In this document: in pieces, positions 24,359 to 34,159 of the stretch | How the letters are laid out: every line of letters begins with the position of its first letter | Position numbering within the stretch: position 1 is the stretch's first letter | Assembly (NCBI GenBank): GCA_945787555.1 | Contig: CALZJG010000033.1 | Location: 1 to 53,253, forward strand | Direction of reading: 5' to 3' | Length of the DNA stretch: 53,253 bases | Source of the DNA: an uncultured Chromatiaceae bacterium | GTDB lineage: Bacteria > Pseudomonadota > Gammaproteobacteria > DRLM01 | Notes under the pieces: model-generated | What the model was told of the DNA's origin: nothing | Databases searched by the model: none | What the model saw: the letters and a program-made list of their open reading frames with translations, nothing else | Translations under genes and position numbers: made by a program

Positions 24359-25384
24359 ATGAGTCGTAGCGTCGATGTGGTCGTGGTGGGTGCCACCACG
24401 CTGGTGGGGGAAACCTTGTTGGCGTTGCTCGATGAGCGCGACTTTCCTGTCGGTAACATTTTCTTGGCGGATCAGCGCCACGCGGCTGGCACGCGCTTGG
24501 CGTTCAAAGGACGCTACCTCCTGGTGGAGGATGTGGCGAGTTGCGATTTTTCGCGCGCCAAGCTGGCGTTCTTCGTGGCCAGCGCCGACATATCGGCGCA
24601 GCATGCGCCGCGTGCGGCGGCGCAGGGATGCGTGGTCATCGATCGCACGCCGCAATTTCGTCTCGAGGCGGACGTGCCCTTGGTGGTGCCGGAAGTCAAT
24701 CCCGAAGCGATCGCCGGCTATGGGCAACGGCGAATACTTGCCAATCCCAGTTGTGCGACCATCGAGCTGGCGCTGGCGCTGAAGCCCCTGCACGATGCGG
24801 TGGGTGTCGAGCGGGTCAATGTGTGTACGCTGCAAGCGGTCTCCGGCGCGGGCAGGAGCGGCATCGAAGAATTGGCCGGGCAGAGCGCCGCATTGTTGAA
24901 CATGAAGGACCTCGAAACCAAGACCTTCCCGAAGCAAATCGCCTTCAATGTGCTGCCGCAAATCGGCGGCTGGTCTGATAATGGTTACACCGACGAAGAA
25001 ATGAAATTGGTTGAGGAGTTGCGCATAGTGTTAGCTGAGGAGCGTCTCCTGGTCAACGCCACGGCGGTACGCGTGCCGGTGTTCTACGGCCACTGCGCTG
25101 CAGTGCATGTGGAGACGCGCGCCAAGCTCACTGCGCGAGAGGCGCGGCATTTGTTGGCGCATGCCCCTGGCGTCGAATTACTGGATGAGCGTCGCGCCGG
25201 CGCTTATCCTACCCCGGTGACCGACGCGGCGGCAGAGGACCCGGTGTATATCGGACGCGTGCGTGAGGATATCTCGCATCCGCGTGGTTTAGATTTTTGG
25301 GTCGTAACCGATAACATTCGTAAGGGTGCAGCCCTTAACGGTATTCAAATTGCTGAGATTTTGGTAAAAGATTACGTTAATTAG
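24359..25384 (+). CDS. usg: Usg-like aspartate-semialdehyde dehydrogenase paralogue
   Basis: A 341-residue protein of the second ASADH subgroup. It has the dehydrogenase plan: VVVVGATTLVGETLL, NPSC with Cys132 where the catalytic cysteine belongs, VSGAGRSGIEELAGQ, VRVPVFYGHCAAVHVET with the active-site His region, and DNIRKGAALNGIQIAEIL. It departs from true ASADH at the coenzyme loop (VASADISAQHAP where SAGG is usual) and at IDRTPQFRLE (usually DNSSAFRM). Usg proteins are usually thought to lack full activity and have no agreed role. The retained cysteine leaves some activity possible. It is 12 bp after asd, so co-transcribed. Confidence 0.88.
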   Translation: MSRSVDVVVVGATTLVGETLLALLDERDFPVGNIFLADQRHAAGTRLAFKGRYLLVEDVASCDFSRAKLAFFVASADISAQHAPRAAAQGCVVIDRTPQFRLEADVPLVVPEVNPEAIAGYGQRRILANPSCATIELALALKPLHDAVGVERVNVCTLQAVSGAGRSGIEELAGQSAALLNMKDLETKTFPKQIAFNVLPQIGGWSDNGYTDEEMKLVEELRIVLAEERLLVNATAVRVPVFYGHCAAVHVETRAKLTAREARHLLAHAPGVELLDERRAGAYPTPVTDAAAEDPVYIGRVREDISHPRGLDFWVVTDNIRKGAALNGIQIAEILVKDYVN

Positions 25385-25439
25385 TCTTGTCTCGGTCACG
25401 GAGGCGTGCAAGACGACTCAGTCCTTGAAGGGCAGGGAG

Positions 25440-25468
25440 TTGCCACCCCCCGTAGTGTCGATTAAAGC
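25440..25468 (+). promoter_or_regulatory. Weak candidate promoter upstream of fimV
   Basis: TTGCCA (25440-25445), 17 bp spacer, TAAAGC (25463-25468), in the 153 bp gap between usg and fimV. The -10 box is poor; offered only as the best candidate. Confidence 0.3.
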
Positions 25469-25537
25469 ATTAGCGTTCCCTACCGATAGGTAAGGACAGT
25501 TGGCGGTGTCGCAAGCCGTCAGAGTCAGTGGGCCACG

Positions 25538-28024
25538 ATGGCAAAGGGTATCAGGGTGACAAGTAAAACAGGGACACGCTACAAGGTACACAAGCTGGCC
25601 CTGGCCGTGGCGCTAGCCATGGCCACGACGGGCGAGGTTCAGGCTCTGGGCCTGGGGGATATCGAACTCCATTCCGCGCTCAACGAGCCGCTGGACGCCG
25701 AAATACGTTTGGTATCGGAGCGGGCCGGAGAGTTGGAGAGCGCCATAGTTAAACTGGCGTCAAACGACGCTTTCGCGCAAGCGGGTGTGGATCGCGCCGC
25801 CGGCTTGTCCGATTTGAATTTCACCATCACGCGACGGCCGGACGGTGCGCCGGTGATCAAGGTCACTTCGGCACAACCGGTGCGTGAACCGTTCCTCGAT
25901 TTCATAGTGCAATTGCGCTGGCCCGCCGGCCGTTTGTTGCGCGAATATACGGTATTGCTGGATCCACCGGTGTTGGCTAACGAAGCTCCGCCGCCTCTGC
26001 AGGCGCCTAGGACGGCGGTGGCACCACGACCGGCTCCCGCTCCCATGCGAACGCCGCTGCCGGCCGCAACGACATCGCCCTCTCAATCACAGTCCGCGCC
26101 TGCACCACGCTCTGCGTCGCTTGCAGCGTCGGCTGCGGGCACCTACGGCCCCACGCAGCGTAAAGATACGTTGTGGAATATCGCCGAGGGGTTGCGTCCC
26201 GATAATGCCATCAGCGTGCAGCAAATGATGTTGGCTTTGCTGCGGGCCAATCCTAACGCTTTCTATGGCAACAACGTCAACAACCTCAAGGCCGGCTATG
26301 TCTTGCGCGTGCCGGAGCGGGAGTTGATCGCCGCATTGTCACACAGCGACGCATTACTTGAGACCCAACGCCAATATCAGCGCTGGTTGCAAGCCAAGCA
26401 AGGCGTGGTTGACACCGCAGTGCAAGCGGGCGTTTCGCCGCCGGCGGGGCCTGAAACGAGCGCGGCTCCCGCGACCCAGCAGCCTGATGCGGCGTCGCGA
26501 TTGCGCCTGGTCACCCCCGGGGGTGAAAGCGGCGCTGGTGACTCGACAGATATGAACAAGCTACACGGTGATTTGGCCGTGGCGTTGGAAACGGCTGATG
26601 CAGTGCAGCGTGAGAACGTGGAGCTACGCTCGCGTCTGGGTGCCTTGGAAGAGCAAATCAATACTCTGCAACGCATGTTGACCCTCACGGACGACACCCT
26701 GGGCCAGGTGCAAGAACGTGCCGGCGGTGTGGCGCCGCCCGAGACCGGAGAACCGACTCCGCCGGTGACGGAGTCGCCCGTGGTGCCCTTGCCTACGCTG
26801 GAATCGGCGCCCGCGCCGCAGGTCGTACGTCCCACGCCGGCGCCTGTCGTGCCCGAGGGTTTGCTCAGCAATCCCAGTGTGATTGCCGCCGCGGGCGGGG
26901 CGGGATTGCTATTATTGTCCTTGCTTTGGATGATGGTACGGCGTCGGCGCAGTGCGGCTGCCGAAGAGGAGGATTACGAGTCCCCGCGCACTATTGCGGT
27001 TGAAGAAGATAACGTGGCGACACCGGTCGTTGCCACGGCGAGTGCCGTCACAGCGGCCGCTGCCACAGCCGCGGCGGCGACTTCGGAAGATGAACTGCAT
27101 CATGACGAGCGCATGGACCAAGTGGCCGAGGAAGTGGCTCAGGACGCCGCCGGCCATGTGCAGGAAACCGCTGATAATCTGGACATGATGCAAGGTGCCG
27201 AGGGGGACGTCGATCCCTTGGTCGAGGCCGATGTCTACTTGGCCTATCGCCGCTTTGACCAAGCCGAAGAGTTGGTGAAGAAGGCGCTCGAGCAGAACCC
27301 GAATCAACCTGAGTTAATGGCCAAACTGCTGGAAGTGCATTACGCCGCTAAAGACAGCGATGCCTTTCAGGCTACCGTGGAAGGGTTTTATGCCAGCTTG
27401 GGCGAGAATCCGCAGGATCCGCTGTGGTTGCGCGTGATTCCCATGGGGCAGGAGCTGTGTCCCAGCCATCATCTCTTCGCCAGCGCAGAAGGTGCGCCCG
27501 CGCCCAGTGACAGCGATGATTCGCAGTTGTTTGACGGGCTAGGTGATTTCGCTGTGGCGGACGCTGGCGCAGAGCAGACCGGTGATGCCCTCGACTTGGA
27601 TATGGCCGCGCAAGCGGAGCAGGCGCTGGATTTCGATTTAGACTTGGGCGAAGATGCGGCGCTAGCCACGGAGGCGGGTGGCGCTACTCTGGCGGATGAG
27701 TTGGATTTTGGCCTGGGAGGCGCGGAAGCGGCTCAGGATCAATTCGCCAAGTCCGCCTCCGAGGCTGACAAGTCCGACTCGGCTAAGGAGGAAAGTTGGG
27801 ACGTTGAGCCGGCCATGTCCGATTTTGGCGCCATGGACTTCGGTTTGGACGACACTGATTTGTTGGCCGGCACCGATGTCGTGGGCACAAAGCTGGATTT
27901 AGCCAAGGCCTATATCGACATGGGCGACAATGAAAGTGCCCGTGAGATACTTAAAGAAGTACTGGGAGAAGGTAGTGACGAACAGAAGAAGGAAGCGCTA
28001 GCGCTTTCCGATCAACTCGTCTGA
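25538..28024 (+). CDS. fimV: FimV/HubP-family polar scaffold protein
   Basis: Large inner-membrane protein that organises the cell pole, needed in relatives for type IV pili, chemotaxis and flagellar placement. 828 residues with the full family plan. A signal sequence (about 18-37) leads to the FimV N-terminal domain LGDIELHSALNEPLDAEIRL. A LysM-like peptidoglycan-binding domain spans about 201-262 (RKDTLWNIAEGLRP). A coiled coil covers about 345-390. A Pro-rich stretch precedes one membrane helix at about 446-466 (AAGGAGLLLLSLLWMMV). A long acidic cytoplasmic tail has a TPR near 560-610 and the C-terminal FimV motif LDLAKAYIDMGDNESAREIL at about 784. No pilus genes are in the window. Confidence 0.93.
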   Translation: MAKGIRVTSKTGTRYKVHKLALAVALAMATTGEVQALGLGDIELHSALNEPLDAEIRLVSERAGELESAIVKLASNDAFAQAGVDRAAGLSDLNFTITRRPDGAPVIKVTSAQPVREPFLDFIVQLRWPAGRLLREYTVLLDPPVLANEAPPPLQAPRTAVAPRPAPAPMRTPLPAATTSPSQSQSAPAPRSASLAASAAGTYGPTQRKDTLWNIAEGLRPDNAISVQQMMLALLRANPNAFYGNNVNNLKAGYVLRVPERELIAALSHSDALLETQRQYQRWLQAKQGVVDTAVQAGVSPPAGPETSAAPATQQPDAASRLRLVTPGGESGAGDSTDMNKLHGDLAVALETADAVQRENVELRSRLGALEEQINTLQRMLTLTDDTLGQVQERAGGVAPPETGEPTPPVTESPVVPLPTLESAPAPQVVRPTPAPVVPEGLLSNPSVIAAAGGAGLLLLSLLWMMVRRRRSAAAEEEDYESPRTIAVEEDNVATPVVATASAVTAAAATAAAATSEDELHHDERMDQVAEEVAQDAAGHVQETADNLDMMQGAEGDVDPLVEADVYLAYRRFDQAEELVKKALEQNPNQPELMAKLLEVHYAAKDSDAFQATVEGFYASLGENPQDPLWLRVIPMGQELCPSHHLFASAEGAPAPSDSDDSQLFDGLGDFAVADAGAEQTGDALDLDMAAQAEQALDFDLDLGEDAALATEAGGATLADELDFGLGGAEAAQDQFAKSASEADKSDSAKEESWDVEPAMSDFGAMDFGLDDTDLLAGTDVVGTKLDLAKAYIDMGDNESAREILKEVLGEGSDEQKKEALALSDQLV

Positions 28025-28036
28025 TCCCGCTTGACG

Positions 28037-28058
28037 GCCTAGGCGCGCACGCCTAGGC
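28037..28058. repeat. Perfect 9 bp-stem hairpin after fimV
   Basis: GCCTAGGCG-CGCA-CGCCTAGGC, 13 bases after the fimV stop codon and 29 bases before the next start. No T-run follows. It may be a weak or Rho-linked end of the fimV message or a processing site. Confidence 0.55.
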
Positions 28059-28087
28059 TGTCACCACGCCCACATCGTTACCCTCGC

Positions 28088-28786
28088 GTGTCCGCTTTTT
28101 CTCTACATCCCATTATACGTATTATCAGCCTGTTAGTGCTGGCCTCCGCGGTGGCGCTGGGTGCTTGGCCGCAGTTTCTGGTAGGCGCTGTGTTGGTAGG
28201 TTTCTTGTGTATTTGGTTGGGTGAGGAATGCCGGCGCGCTTCGCTGCGCATGGTACGGCGCGCACGCTGGCTATTGCTGTCCATCACGGTGGTGTATTTC
28301 TGGTTCACGCCGGGATTGGCGGTGTGGCCGCTAGCCCCCACTGCATTGCTGGGATGGCTGCCCAGCGTGGACGGAATGCTGTTGGGCGCGCTGCGCGCGG
28401 GTGCTTTGGTGGTCATCATCGTGGCGGTAAGCGCGCTACGCGTGTCGACCACCCAACTACAATTATTGGCGGCCCTGCACAGCTTGGCGGCGCCCCTGGC
28501 GTGGTTCGGCGTGGCCCGCGAGCGCGTGGCGGTGCGCACGACGCTGACCTTGGCGGTGGTGACTGAGATGGGGGAGAAAATGAGTATAGCGCGTGCCGGC
28601 GCTGGGCCTTGGTACGCCCGCGCCGGTGAGGTCGCGTCCAGCCTATTTCAGGGTGCGTTGGCGCGCGCCGAAGCTGCGCCGTGCGAGCCTATTACCATCC
28701 CCAAACAGCGGCGTGCACCGTTGTGGCAATGGCTGGTTCCGATAGCGCTCACCGTGATCATGGGAGGGGTGGGGGCGTTGGAATAA
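28088..28786 (+). CDS. Integral membrane protein resembling EcfT/CbiQ
   Basis: A 232-residue membrane protein with four to five hydrophobic segments (about 10-40, 60-80, 97-120, 130-150, 212-230). It may belong with the energy-coupling-factor T-component proteins. The arrangement of helices, then a cytoplasmic helix with an EMGEKMSIARAGAGPWYARAGE stretch, then a final helix is similar, but the Ala-Arg-Gly motif that contacts the ATPases is only loosely present. It starts with GTG at 28088 without a clear ribosome site. It ends 3 bp from the stop of convergent glgB. In pseudomonads truA follows fimV, and here this gene takes its place. Confidence 0.6.
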   Translation: MSAFSLHPIIRIISLLVLASAVALGAWPQFLVGAVLVGFLCIWLGEECRRASLRMVRRARWLLLSITVVYFWFTPGLAVWPLAPTALLGWLPSVDGMLLGALRAGALVVIIVAVSALRVSTTQLQLLAALHSLAAPLAWFGVARERVAVRTTLTLAVVTEMGEKMSIARAGAGPWYARAGEVASSLFQGALARAEAAPCEPITIPKQRRAPLWQWLVPIALTVIMGGVGALE

Positions 28787-28789
28787 TTT

Positions 28790-30970
28790 TCAATCAGACA
28801 CGGCTTTGAGCACCACGCCCGCCAAGGGCGGCAATGTGATCACGATAGAGTAGGGGCGGCCCATCCATGGCACCTCATCGGCGTAGACTGTGCCGCTATT
28901 GCCCAGATTGCTGCCCGCATAGTGCGCCGAGTCGGAATTGAATATCTCCTCATAACGCCCGGGATGAGGAACTCCCAGTCGATAGCCGAAGCGCGGCAGC
29001 GGCGTAAAGTTGAGCGCCACGATGGCTATTTCGTCGCCGTTGCGGCGTAGGTAGCTCAACACCGACTGCGCGGCGTCGTGACAGTCTATCCATTCGAAGC
29101 CTTGCACCGTGAAATCGTGACGATGCAGGGCGGGCACATCGCGATATAGGCGGTTGAGATCGCCCACCAGGCGTTGCGTGCCTTGGTGGAAAGGATATTC
29201 GAGCACATACCAATCCAGAATGGCGTTGAAATTCCATTCACTGCCTTGGCCGAATTCGCAGCCCATGAACAGCAACTTCTTGCCGGGGTAGGTATACATA
29301 TATGTATACAGCAAGCGCAGATTGGCGAAGCGTTGCCATTCGTCGCCGGGCATGCGGTAGAGCAGTGAGCGTTTGCCGTGTACCACTTCGTCGTGTGAGA
29401 AGGGTAAGACGAAGTTCTCGGTAAAGCTGTACAGCAAGCCGAAGGACAGCACATCGTGGTGATAGTGACGGTGGATCGGATCTTTTTTCATGTACTCCAG
29501 CGTGTCATGCATCCAACCCATGTTCCACTTCATGCTGAAGCCCAGGCCGCCGAGGTAGGTGGGCCGCGACACCATGGGCCAGGCGGTGGATTCTTCCGCC
29601 ATCACTACTGTGCCGGGGAAGCGGGTGTGGGTGACTTCGTTGAGTTGACGCAGGAAGTCGATGGCCTCAAGGTTTTCATTACCGCCGTAGATATTGGGTA
29701 CCCAGTCGTCCGGTTCGCGGGAGTAGTCGAGATAGAGCATGGAAGCCACGGCGTCCACGCGCAATCCGTCAAGGTGATATTCCTCCAGCCACAGCACGGC
29801 GCTGGAAAGCAGATAATTGCGCACTTCATTGCGGCCGTAGTTAAAGATCAGCGTCCCCCAGTCACGATGTTCTCCGAGACGCGGATCCTCGTGTTCGTAC
29901 AAGGCACTGCCGTCGAACCGCACCAGACCGTGCGGGTCCTTGGGGAAGTGTCCCGGTACCCAATCCAAAAATACGCCGATGTCATGGCGATGACAGTGAT
30001 CGACGAAATAGCGGAAGTCATCCGGTGTGCCGAAGCGGCTGGTAGCGGCGAAATTGCCTATGGTCTGATAGCCCCAGGAACCGTCGAAGGGATGTTCGGT
30101 GATGGGCAGCAATTCGATATGCGTGAAGCCCATCTGGCGCACGTAGTCCACCAGTCGATGGGCCAGTTCGCGATAATTCAGAAAATTTCCTTGCTCGTCG
30201 CGCTGCCACGAACCCAAGTGTACTTCATAAATGGAGCTGGGCGCGTGTTGCCAGTCATGGCGTTGACGATGTTCCATCCACTCGCCGTCGCGCCATGAAT
30301 AGGGTTGTTCATTGCGGACCACTGAGGCGGTGCTGGGACGCAATTCAAATTGCTGACCGTAGGGGTCGGATTTGAGATAGATGTAACCGCTGTCGCGATT
30401 ACGCAGTTCGAATTTGTATAGCGTGCCGGGTCCCAGCCCCGGGATGAACAGTTCCCACACCCCGGTGCCGCCACGTACACGCATGGGGTGACAGCGCCCG
30501 TCCCATTGATTAAAGTCGCCCACCACGCTGATGCGTGCCGCATTGGGGGCCCAGGTGGCGAACAGCACGCCATCGATGCCGTCCACCGTGCGCGGGTGCG
30601 CGCCCAGGAACTGATAAGCGTGCCAGTGCTTGCCTTCATTGAATAAGTGCAGGTCGAAGTCGGGAATTTGCGGAGGGAAGCAATAGGGGTCATAAGTGAC
30701 GCCGCTGCGCCCTTGTCCCCAGTCCAGGCGTAGACGATAGCGATCGGGCACCGTGCCCGGCGCGCCGCGCCACTCGAAGAAGTCGCTGCCGTCGAGGCGT
30801 CGCATCGCCAGCTCACCGTCCAGGATGGTGACGGCGCTGGCTCCCGGCAAGTAGGCGCGCACAATCTCGCTGTCGTGATTACGGTGTTTCCCGAGCACGG
30901 CGAAGGGGTCGTGATGACGGGCTTCGGTGATGCGTTGCAGGTCGGAACTCAACGATGCTTGCGCGGCCAT
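28790..30970 (-). CDS. glgB: 1,4-alpha-glucan branching enzyme
   Basis: Introduces alpha-1,6 branches into glycogen. 726 residues, GH13 with an N-terminal branching-enzyme domain ([10 protein letters not shown]) and CBM48-like domain ([23 protein letters not shown]). Catalytic barrel motifs are seen in order: [32 protein letters not shown] with the nucleophile Asp, [11 protein letters not shown] with the acid/base Glu, and [10 protein letters not shown] with the third carboxylate. ATG 30970 follows GAGAGAG. A GTG at 30985 is too close to its own AAGGGAG. It diverges from glgC across 213 bp that must hold both promoters. Confidence 0.96.
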   Translation of the reverse strand: MAAQASLSSDLQRITEARHHDPFAVLGKHRNHDSEIVRAYLPGASAVTILDGELAMRRLDGSDFFEWRGAPGTVPDRYRLRLDWGQGRSGVTYDPYCFPPQIPDFDLHLFNEGKHWHAYQFLGAHPRTVDGIDGVLFATWAPNAARISVVGDFNQWDGRCHPMRVRGGTGVWELFIPGLGPGTLYKFELRNRDSGYIYLKSDPYGQQFELRPSTASVVRNEQPYSWRDGEWMEHRQRHDWQHAPSSIYEVHLGSWQRDEQGNFLNYRELAHRLVDYVRQMGFTHIELLPITEHPFDGSWGYQTIGNFAATSRFGTPDDFRYFVDHCHRHDIGVFLDWVPGHFPKDPHGLVRFDGSALYEHEDPRLGEHRDWGTLIFNYGRNEVRNYLLSSAVLWLEEYHLDGLRVDAVASMLYLDYSREPDDWVPNIYGGNENLEAIDFLRQLNEVTHTRFPGTVVMAEESTAWPMVSRPTYLGGLGFSMKWNMGWMHDTLEYMKKDPIHRHYHHDVLSFGLLYSFTENFVLPFSHDEVVHGKRSLLYRMPGDEWQRFANLRLLYTYMYTYPGKKLLFMGCEFGQGSEWNFNAILDWYVLEYPFHQGTQRLVGDLNRLYRDVPALHRHDFTVQGFEWIDCHDAAQSVLSYLRRNGDEIAIVALNFTPLPRFGYRLGVPHPGRYEEIFNSDSAHYAGSNLGNSGTVYADEVPWMGRPYSIVITLPPLAGVVLKAVSD

Positions 30971-31183
30971 GGCTCTCTCACCCACTCCCTTCCGCTGTTC
31001 CGTTGGGGTTGCGCCCCGTGGTCAGGGCGCTTTCGGAACAGGCTGCGAGTACATTTGACGATACATAATCCAATTGTGATTTAATGGTAGCATATCAACA
31101 TCACCATCCGGGTGCTCAATTGGAAATCGGGGATCGGGGTGGCGAATTGTCACTACATTCACGTCTGCACAAGGGGGTGGGGG
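30971..31183. other. Divergent glgB/glgC control region
   Basis: A 213 bp stretch without a gene. The AT-rich part 31050-31110 contains TTGACG near 31055, TTGTGATTTAAT near 31073 and, on the minus strand, TTGATA near 31100. No pairing with good spacing could be chosen. AAGGGGGTGG just before 31184 is the glgC ribosome site. Confidence 0.4.
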
Positions 31184-32449
31184 ATGGATAATCCGCAGAC
31201 TGAGCGCTTCGTTAGTCGGCTCACTCAAAATACGCTGGCGCTGATATTGGCCGGCGGTCGCGGTTCACGGCTCAAGCATCTCACTTTATGGCGAGCCAAA
31301 CCGGCGGTGCCCTTCGGGGGGAAATTTCGTATCGTAGACTTCCCACTTTCCAATTGCGTCAACTCGGGAATACGCCGCATCGCGGTGTTAACCCAGTACA
31401 AGGCGCATTCACTGATACGTCATATCCAGCAAGGCTGGAGTTTCTTGCGTGCCGAGTTTGATGAGTTTGTCGAATTAGTGCCGGCGCAGCAGCGTGTGAA
31501 GACCTCGTGGTACGCGGGTACGGCCGATGCGGTGTTTCAAAATCTCGACATCATACGTAATCACAAACCCGAGTACGTGCTGATACTCGCCGGTGACCAT
31601 ATTTATAAAATGGATTACGGCCCCATGCTCGCTTATCACGTCGCCAAGGGGGCGGATCTGACCATAGGTACCATTGAAGTGCCGCTGGAAATGGCCAAGG
31701 CCTTTGGCGTCATGTCGGTGGACAACGATTTGCGAGTGCAGTCCTTCGCCGAAAAGCCTGAACATCCCCAGCCCATGCCCGGCAGTACCGATACGGCATT
31801 GGTGTCGATGGGCATTTATATTTTCAATACGGCCTTTTTGTACGAACAATTGATACGGGACTCCGACACGCCTGGGTCTACGCACGACTTCGGTAAGGAC
31901 ATCATCCCGCTGGCCATTGACAAATATCACGTGGTCGCCTACCCGTACCGCGATGAGACGGGTGGACAGGCTTATTGGCGCGACGTAGGTACCGTGGATG
32001 CCTTCTGGTCGGCGAACATGGAGCTGATCGGCGTAACGCCGGAACTCAATATGTACGACAAGACCTGGCCGATCTGGACTTACCAAGCCCAGTTGCCGCC
32101 GGCGAAATTCGTTTTCGACGACGAGGATAGGCGTGGCATGGCGATCGACTCCATGGTCTCCGGTGGCTGTATCATTTCCGGCTCTGAGGTGCGGCACTCC
32201 TTGTTGTTCTCCAACGTGCGTGTGCACAGCGGTTCCAAACTCAAGGACTGCGTGGTGTTGCCCGATGTGGATGTCGGCGAGAATTGCCGGCTCACTCGCG
32301 TGGTGATCGACAAACACTGTCGAATTCCAGATGGCACGGTAATCGGTGAGGATCCTGAAGAGGATGCCAAGCGTTTCTACGTGAGCGAGGATGGCGTGGT
32401 GCTGGTCATTCCGGAAATGTTCGGCGAACGTAGACACGATGTCCGATAA
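31184..32449 (+). CDS. glgC: Glucose-1-phosphate adenylyltransferase
   Basis: Makes ADP-glucose from ATP and glucose-1-phosphate, the committed step of bacterial glycogen synthesis. 421 residues (E. coli 431). Seen: [21 protein letters not shown] with the nucleotide loop, [42 protein letters not shown] with the catalytic Asp, [20 protein letters not shown], and a C-terminal left-handed beta-helix ([22 protein letters not shown]). ATG 31184 is preceded by AAGGGGGTGG. The frame to 31112 has no support. Its last 11 bases overlap the start of the GH57 gene, so the two are translationally coupled. Confidence 0.96.
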   Translation: MDNPQTERFVSRLTQNTLALILAGGRGSRLKHLTLWRAKPAVPFGGKFRIVDFPLSNCVNSGIRRIAVLTQYKAHSLIRHIQQGWSFLRAEFDEFVELVPAQQRVKTSWYAGTADAVFQNLDIIRNHKPEYVLILAGDHIYKMDYGPMLAYHVAKGADLTIGTIEVPLEMAKAFGVMSVDNDLRVQSFAEKPEHPQPMPGSTDTALVSMGIYIFNTAFLYEQLIRDSDTPGSTHDFGKDIIPLAIDKYHVVAYPYRDETGGQAYWRDVGTVDAFWSANMELIGVTPELNMYDKTWPIWTYQAQLPPAKFVFDDEDRRGMAIDSMVSGGCIISGSEVRHSLLFSNVRVHSGSKLKDCVVLPDVDVGENCRLTRVVIDKHCRIPDGTVIGEDPEEDAKRFYVSEDGVVLVIPEMFGERRHDVR

Positions 32450-34148
32450 ATCGCGTCTCAAGGTGGTGCTGTGCTGGCATATGCACCAACCTGAGTATCG
32501 CGATCTGGTCAGCGGTGAGTATCAGCTGCCGTGGACCTATCTGCATGTCATTAAGGATTATGTCGATATGGCCGCGCACTTGGAGCAAGTGCCCGGCGCG
32601 CGTGCAGTGGTGAACTTCGCGCCGATACTGCTTGATCAAATCCACGACTACGCTCAGCAAGTTCACGGTTATCTCAATGAAAGCACAGCATTGCGTGATC
32701 CGCTCTTGGCGGCACTGGATGAGCCCGCCTTGCCGGTACGTCAAGAGCAACGCATGGACTTGGTCAAAGTTTGTTTGCGTGCCAATCGTGATCGTCTCAT
32801 CAAGCCTTATCCAGCCTATCAGCGCTTGGCGCAAATCGCCGATTGGTTGGATCGCCAGCCCGACGCCATCATGTATGTGGGCGAACAGTATCTGAGTGAC
32901 TTGTTGGTGTGGTACCACTTAGCATGGCTGGGGGAAACCGTGCGCCGCCAGGATGAGCGCGTCAAGCTGTTGATCCAAAAAGGTAGCGCCTACACGCTCC
33001 ATGACCGACGTCAGTTGTTGGAGGTGATTGGAGAGTTGCTGACCGGTGTGATTGCGCGCTATCGCGCCTTGGCCGAGCGCGGCCAAGTGGAGTTGTCGTT
33101 GAATCCCTACGCGCACCCGATCGTGCCGTTGATGTTGGAAATGCATAGCGCACGCGAGGCGTTGCCGACCGCCAGCTTGCCCTTACTTAGCGCCTATCCT
33201 GGCGGCGAGGAACGGGTGCGTTGGCACATCGAGCAGGGTGTGACGACCTTCAAACGACATTTCGGCTACAAGCCGCAAGGCTGTTGGCCGTCGGAAGGCG
33301 GTCTCAGTATGGCCGCCTTGAAAGCCTTGGGTGAGCAAGGTTTCCAATGGACCGCAACGGGTGAATCGGTCTGGCGTCACAGCGCGACGGCCGCAGGATT
33401 CGAAGCGGGTAAACGTCGCAGCGAAATGTTCTTCCGCCCCTATCGCTTTGGGAAGCTGCCCATCAATTGTTTTTTTCGCGATGACGGTTTGTCTGATTTG
33501 GTGGGGTTTACCTATGCCGATTGGCACGGTGATGATGCGGTGAACAACCTAGTGCATCACCTGGAGAGTGTCGCCGATACCACGGCAGGCGATTCCGACG
33601 CCTTGGTACCTATAATTCTCGATGGCGAGAATGCGTGGGAGTACTACCCTTATAACGGGTACTTTTTTTTGAATGCCTTGTATACCAAGTTGGCATCGCA
33701 CCCGCGCATCGAATTGACGACCTTTTCGGACTATCTCGCCAGTGGCGGCAAGGCTGCCACGTTGCCCAAATTGGTGGCAGGCAGTTGGGTGTACGGCACA
33801 TTTTCCACTTGGGTGGGCGACAAGGACAAAAACCGCGCCTGGGATATGTTGGGCGAAGTCAAGCGCGCTTTTGACGCGGCGCGTACCTCCGGTTATTTGG
33901 TGGGCGATCAGTTGGCCGCGGCCGAGCGCCAGTTGGCAGTGTGTGAAGGCTCGGATTGGTTTTGGTGGTTCGGCGACTACAATCCGGGTGCGACGGTGAG
34001 CGACTTCGAACATCTTTATCGCCTGCACTTGTCCAATCTCTATCACATGATCGGTGAAGAACCACCCGACTATTTGACTCACGTCATCAGTCACGGCGGG
34101 GGGGAACCGAATCACGGCGGGACTATGCGACCCGGTCAGCAATCATAA
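32439..34148 (+). CDS. Glycoside hydrolase family 57 protein
   Basis: A 569-residue GH57 enzyme acting on alpha-1,4-glucans (amylase or glucanotransferase type). Conserved regions are seen in order. Region 1 is WHMHQPEYRD. Region 2 is GQVELSLNPYAHPIVPL. Region 3 is GCWPSEGGLS with the nucleophile Glu. Region 4 is FRDDGLSDLVGF with the acid/base Asp. Region 5 is ILDGENAWEYY. The end WFWWFGDYNPGATVSDFE is typical of the subgroup found in glycogen loci. ATG 32439 overlaps glgC by 11 bp. malQ follows 11 bp after its stop. Its exact reaction (debranching, hydrolysis or transfer) cannot be read from sequence. Confidence 0.92.
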   Translation: MSDKSRLKVVLCWHMHQPEYRDLVSGEYQLPWTYLHVIKDYVDMAAHLEQVPGARAVVNFAPILLDQIHDYAQQVHGYLNESTALRDPLLAALDEPALPVRQEQRMDLVKVCLRANRDRLIKPYPAYQRLAQIADWLDRQPDAIMYVGEQYLSDLLVWYHLAWLGETVRRQDERVKLLIQKGSAYTLHDRRQLLEVIGELLTGVIARYRALAERGQVELSLNPYAHPIVPLMLEMHSAREALPTASLPLLSAYPGGEERVRWHIEQGVTTFKRHFGYKPQGCWPSEGGLSMAALKALGEQGFQWTATGESVWRHSATAAGFEAGKRRSEMFFRPYRFGKLPINCFFRDDGLSDLVGFTYADWHGDDAVNNLVHHLESVADTTAGDSDALVPIILDGENAWEYYPYNGYFFLNALYTKLASHPRIELTTFSDYLASGGKAATLPKLVAGSWVYGTFSTWVGDKDKNRAWDMLGEVKRAFDAARTSGYLVGDQLAAAERQLAVCEGSDWFWWFGDYNPGATVSDFEHLYRLHLSNLYHMIGEEPPDYLTHVISHGGGEPNHGGTMRPGQQS

Positions 34149-34159
34149 GGAACACAGGC

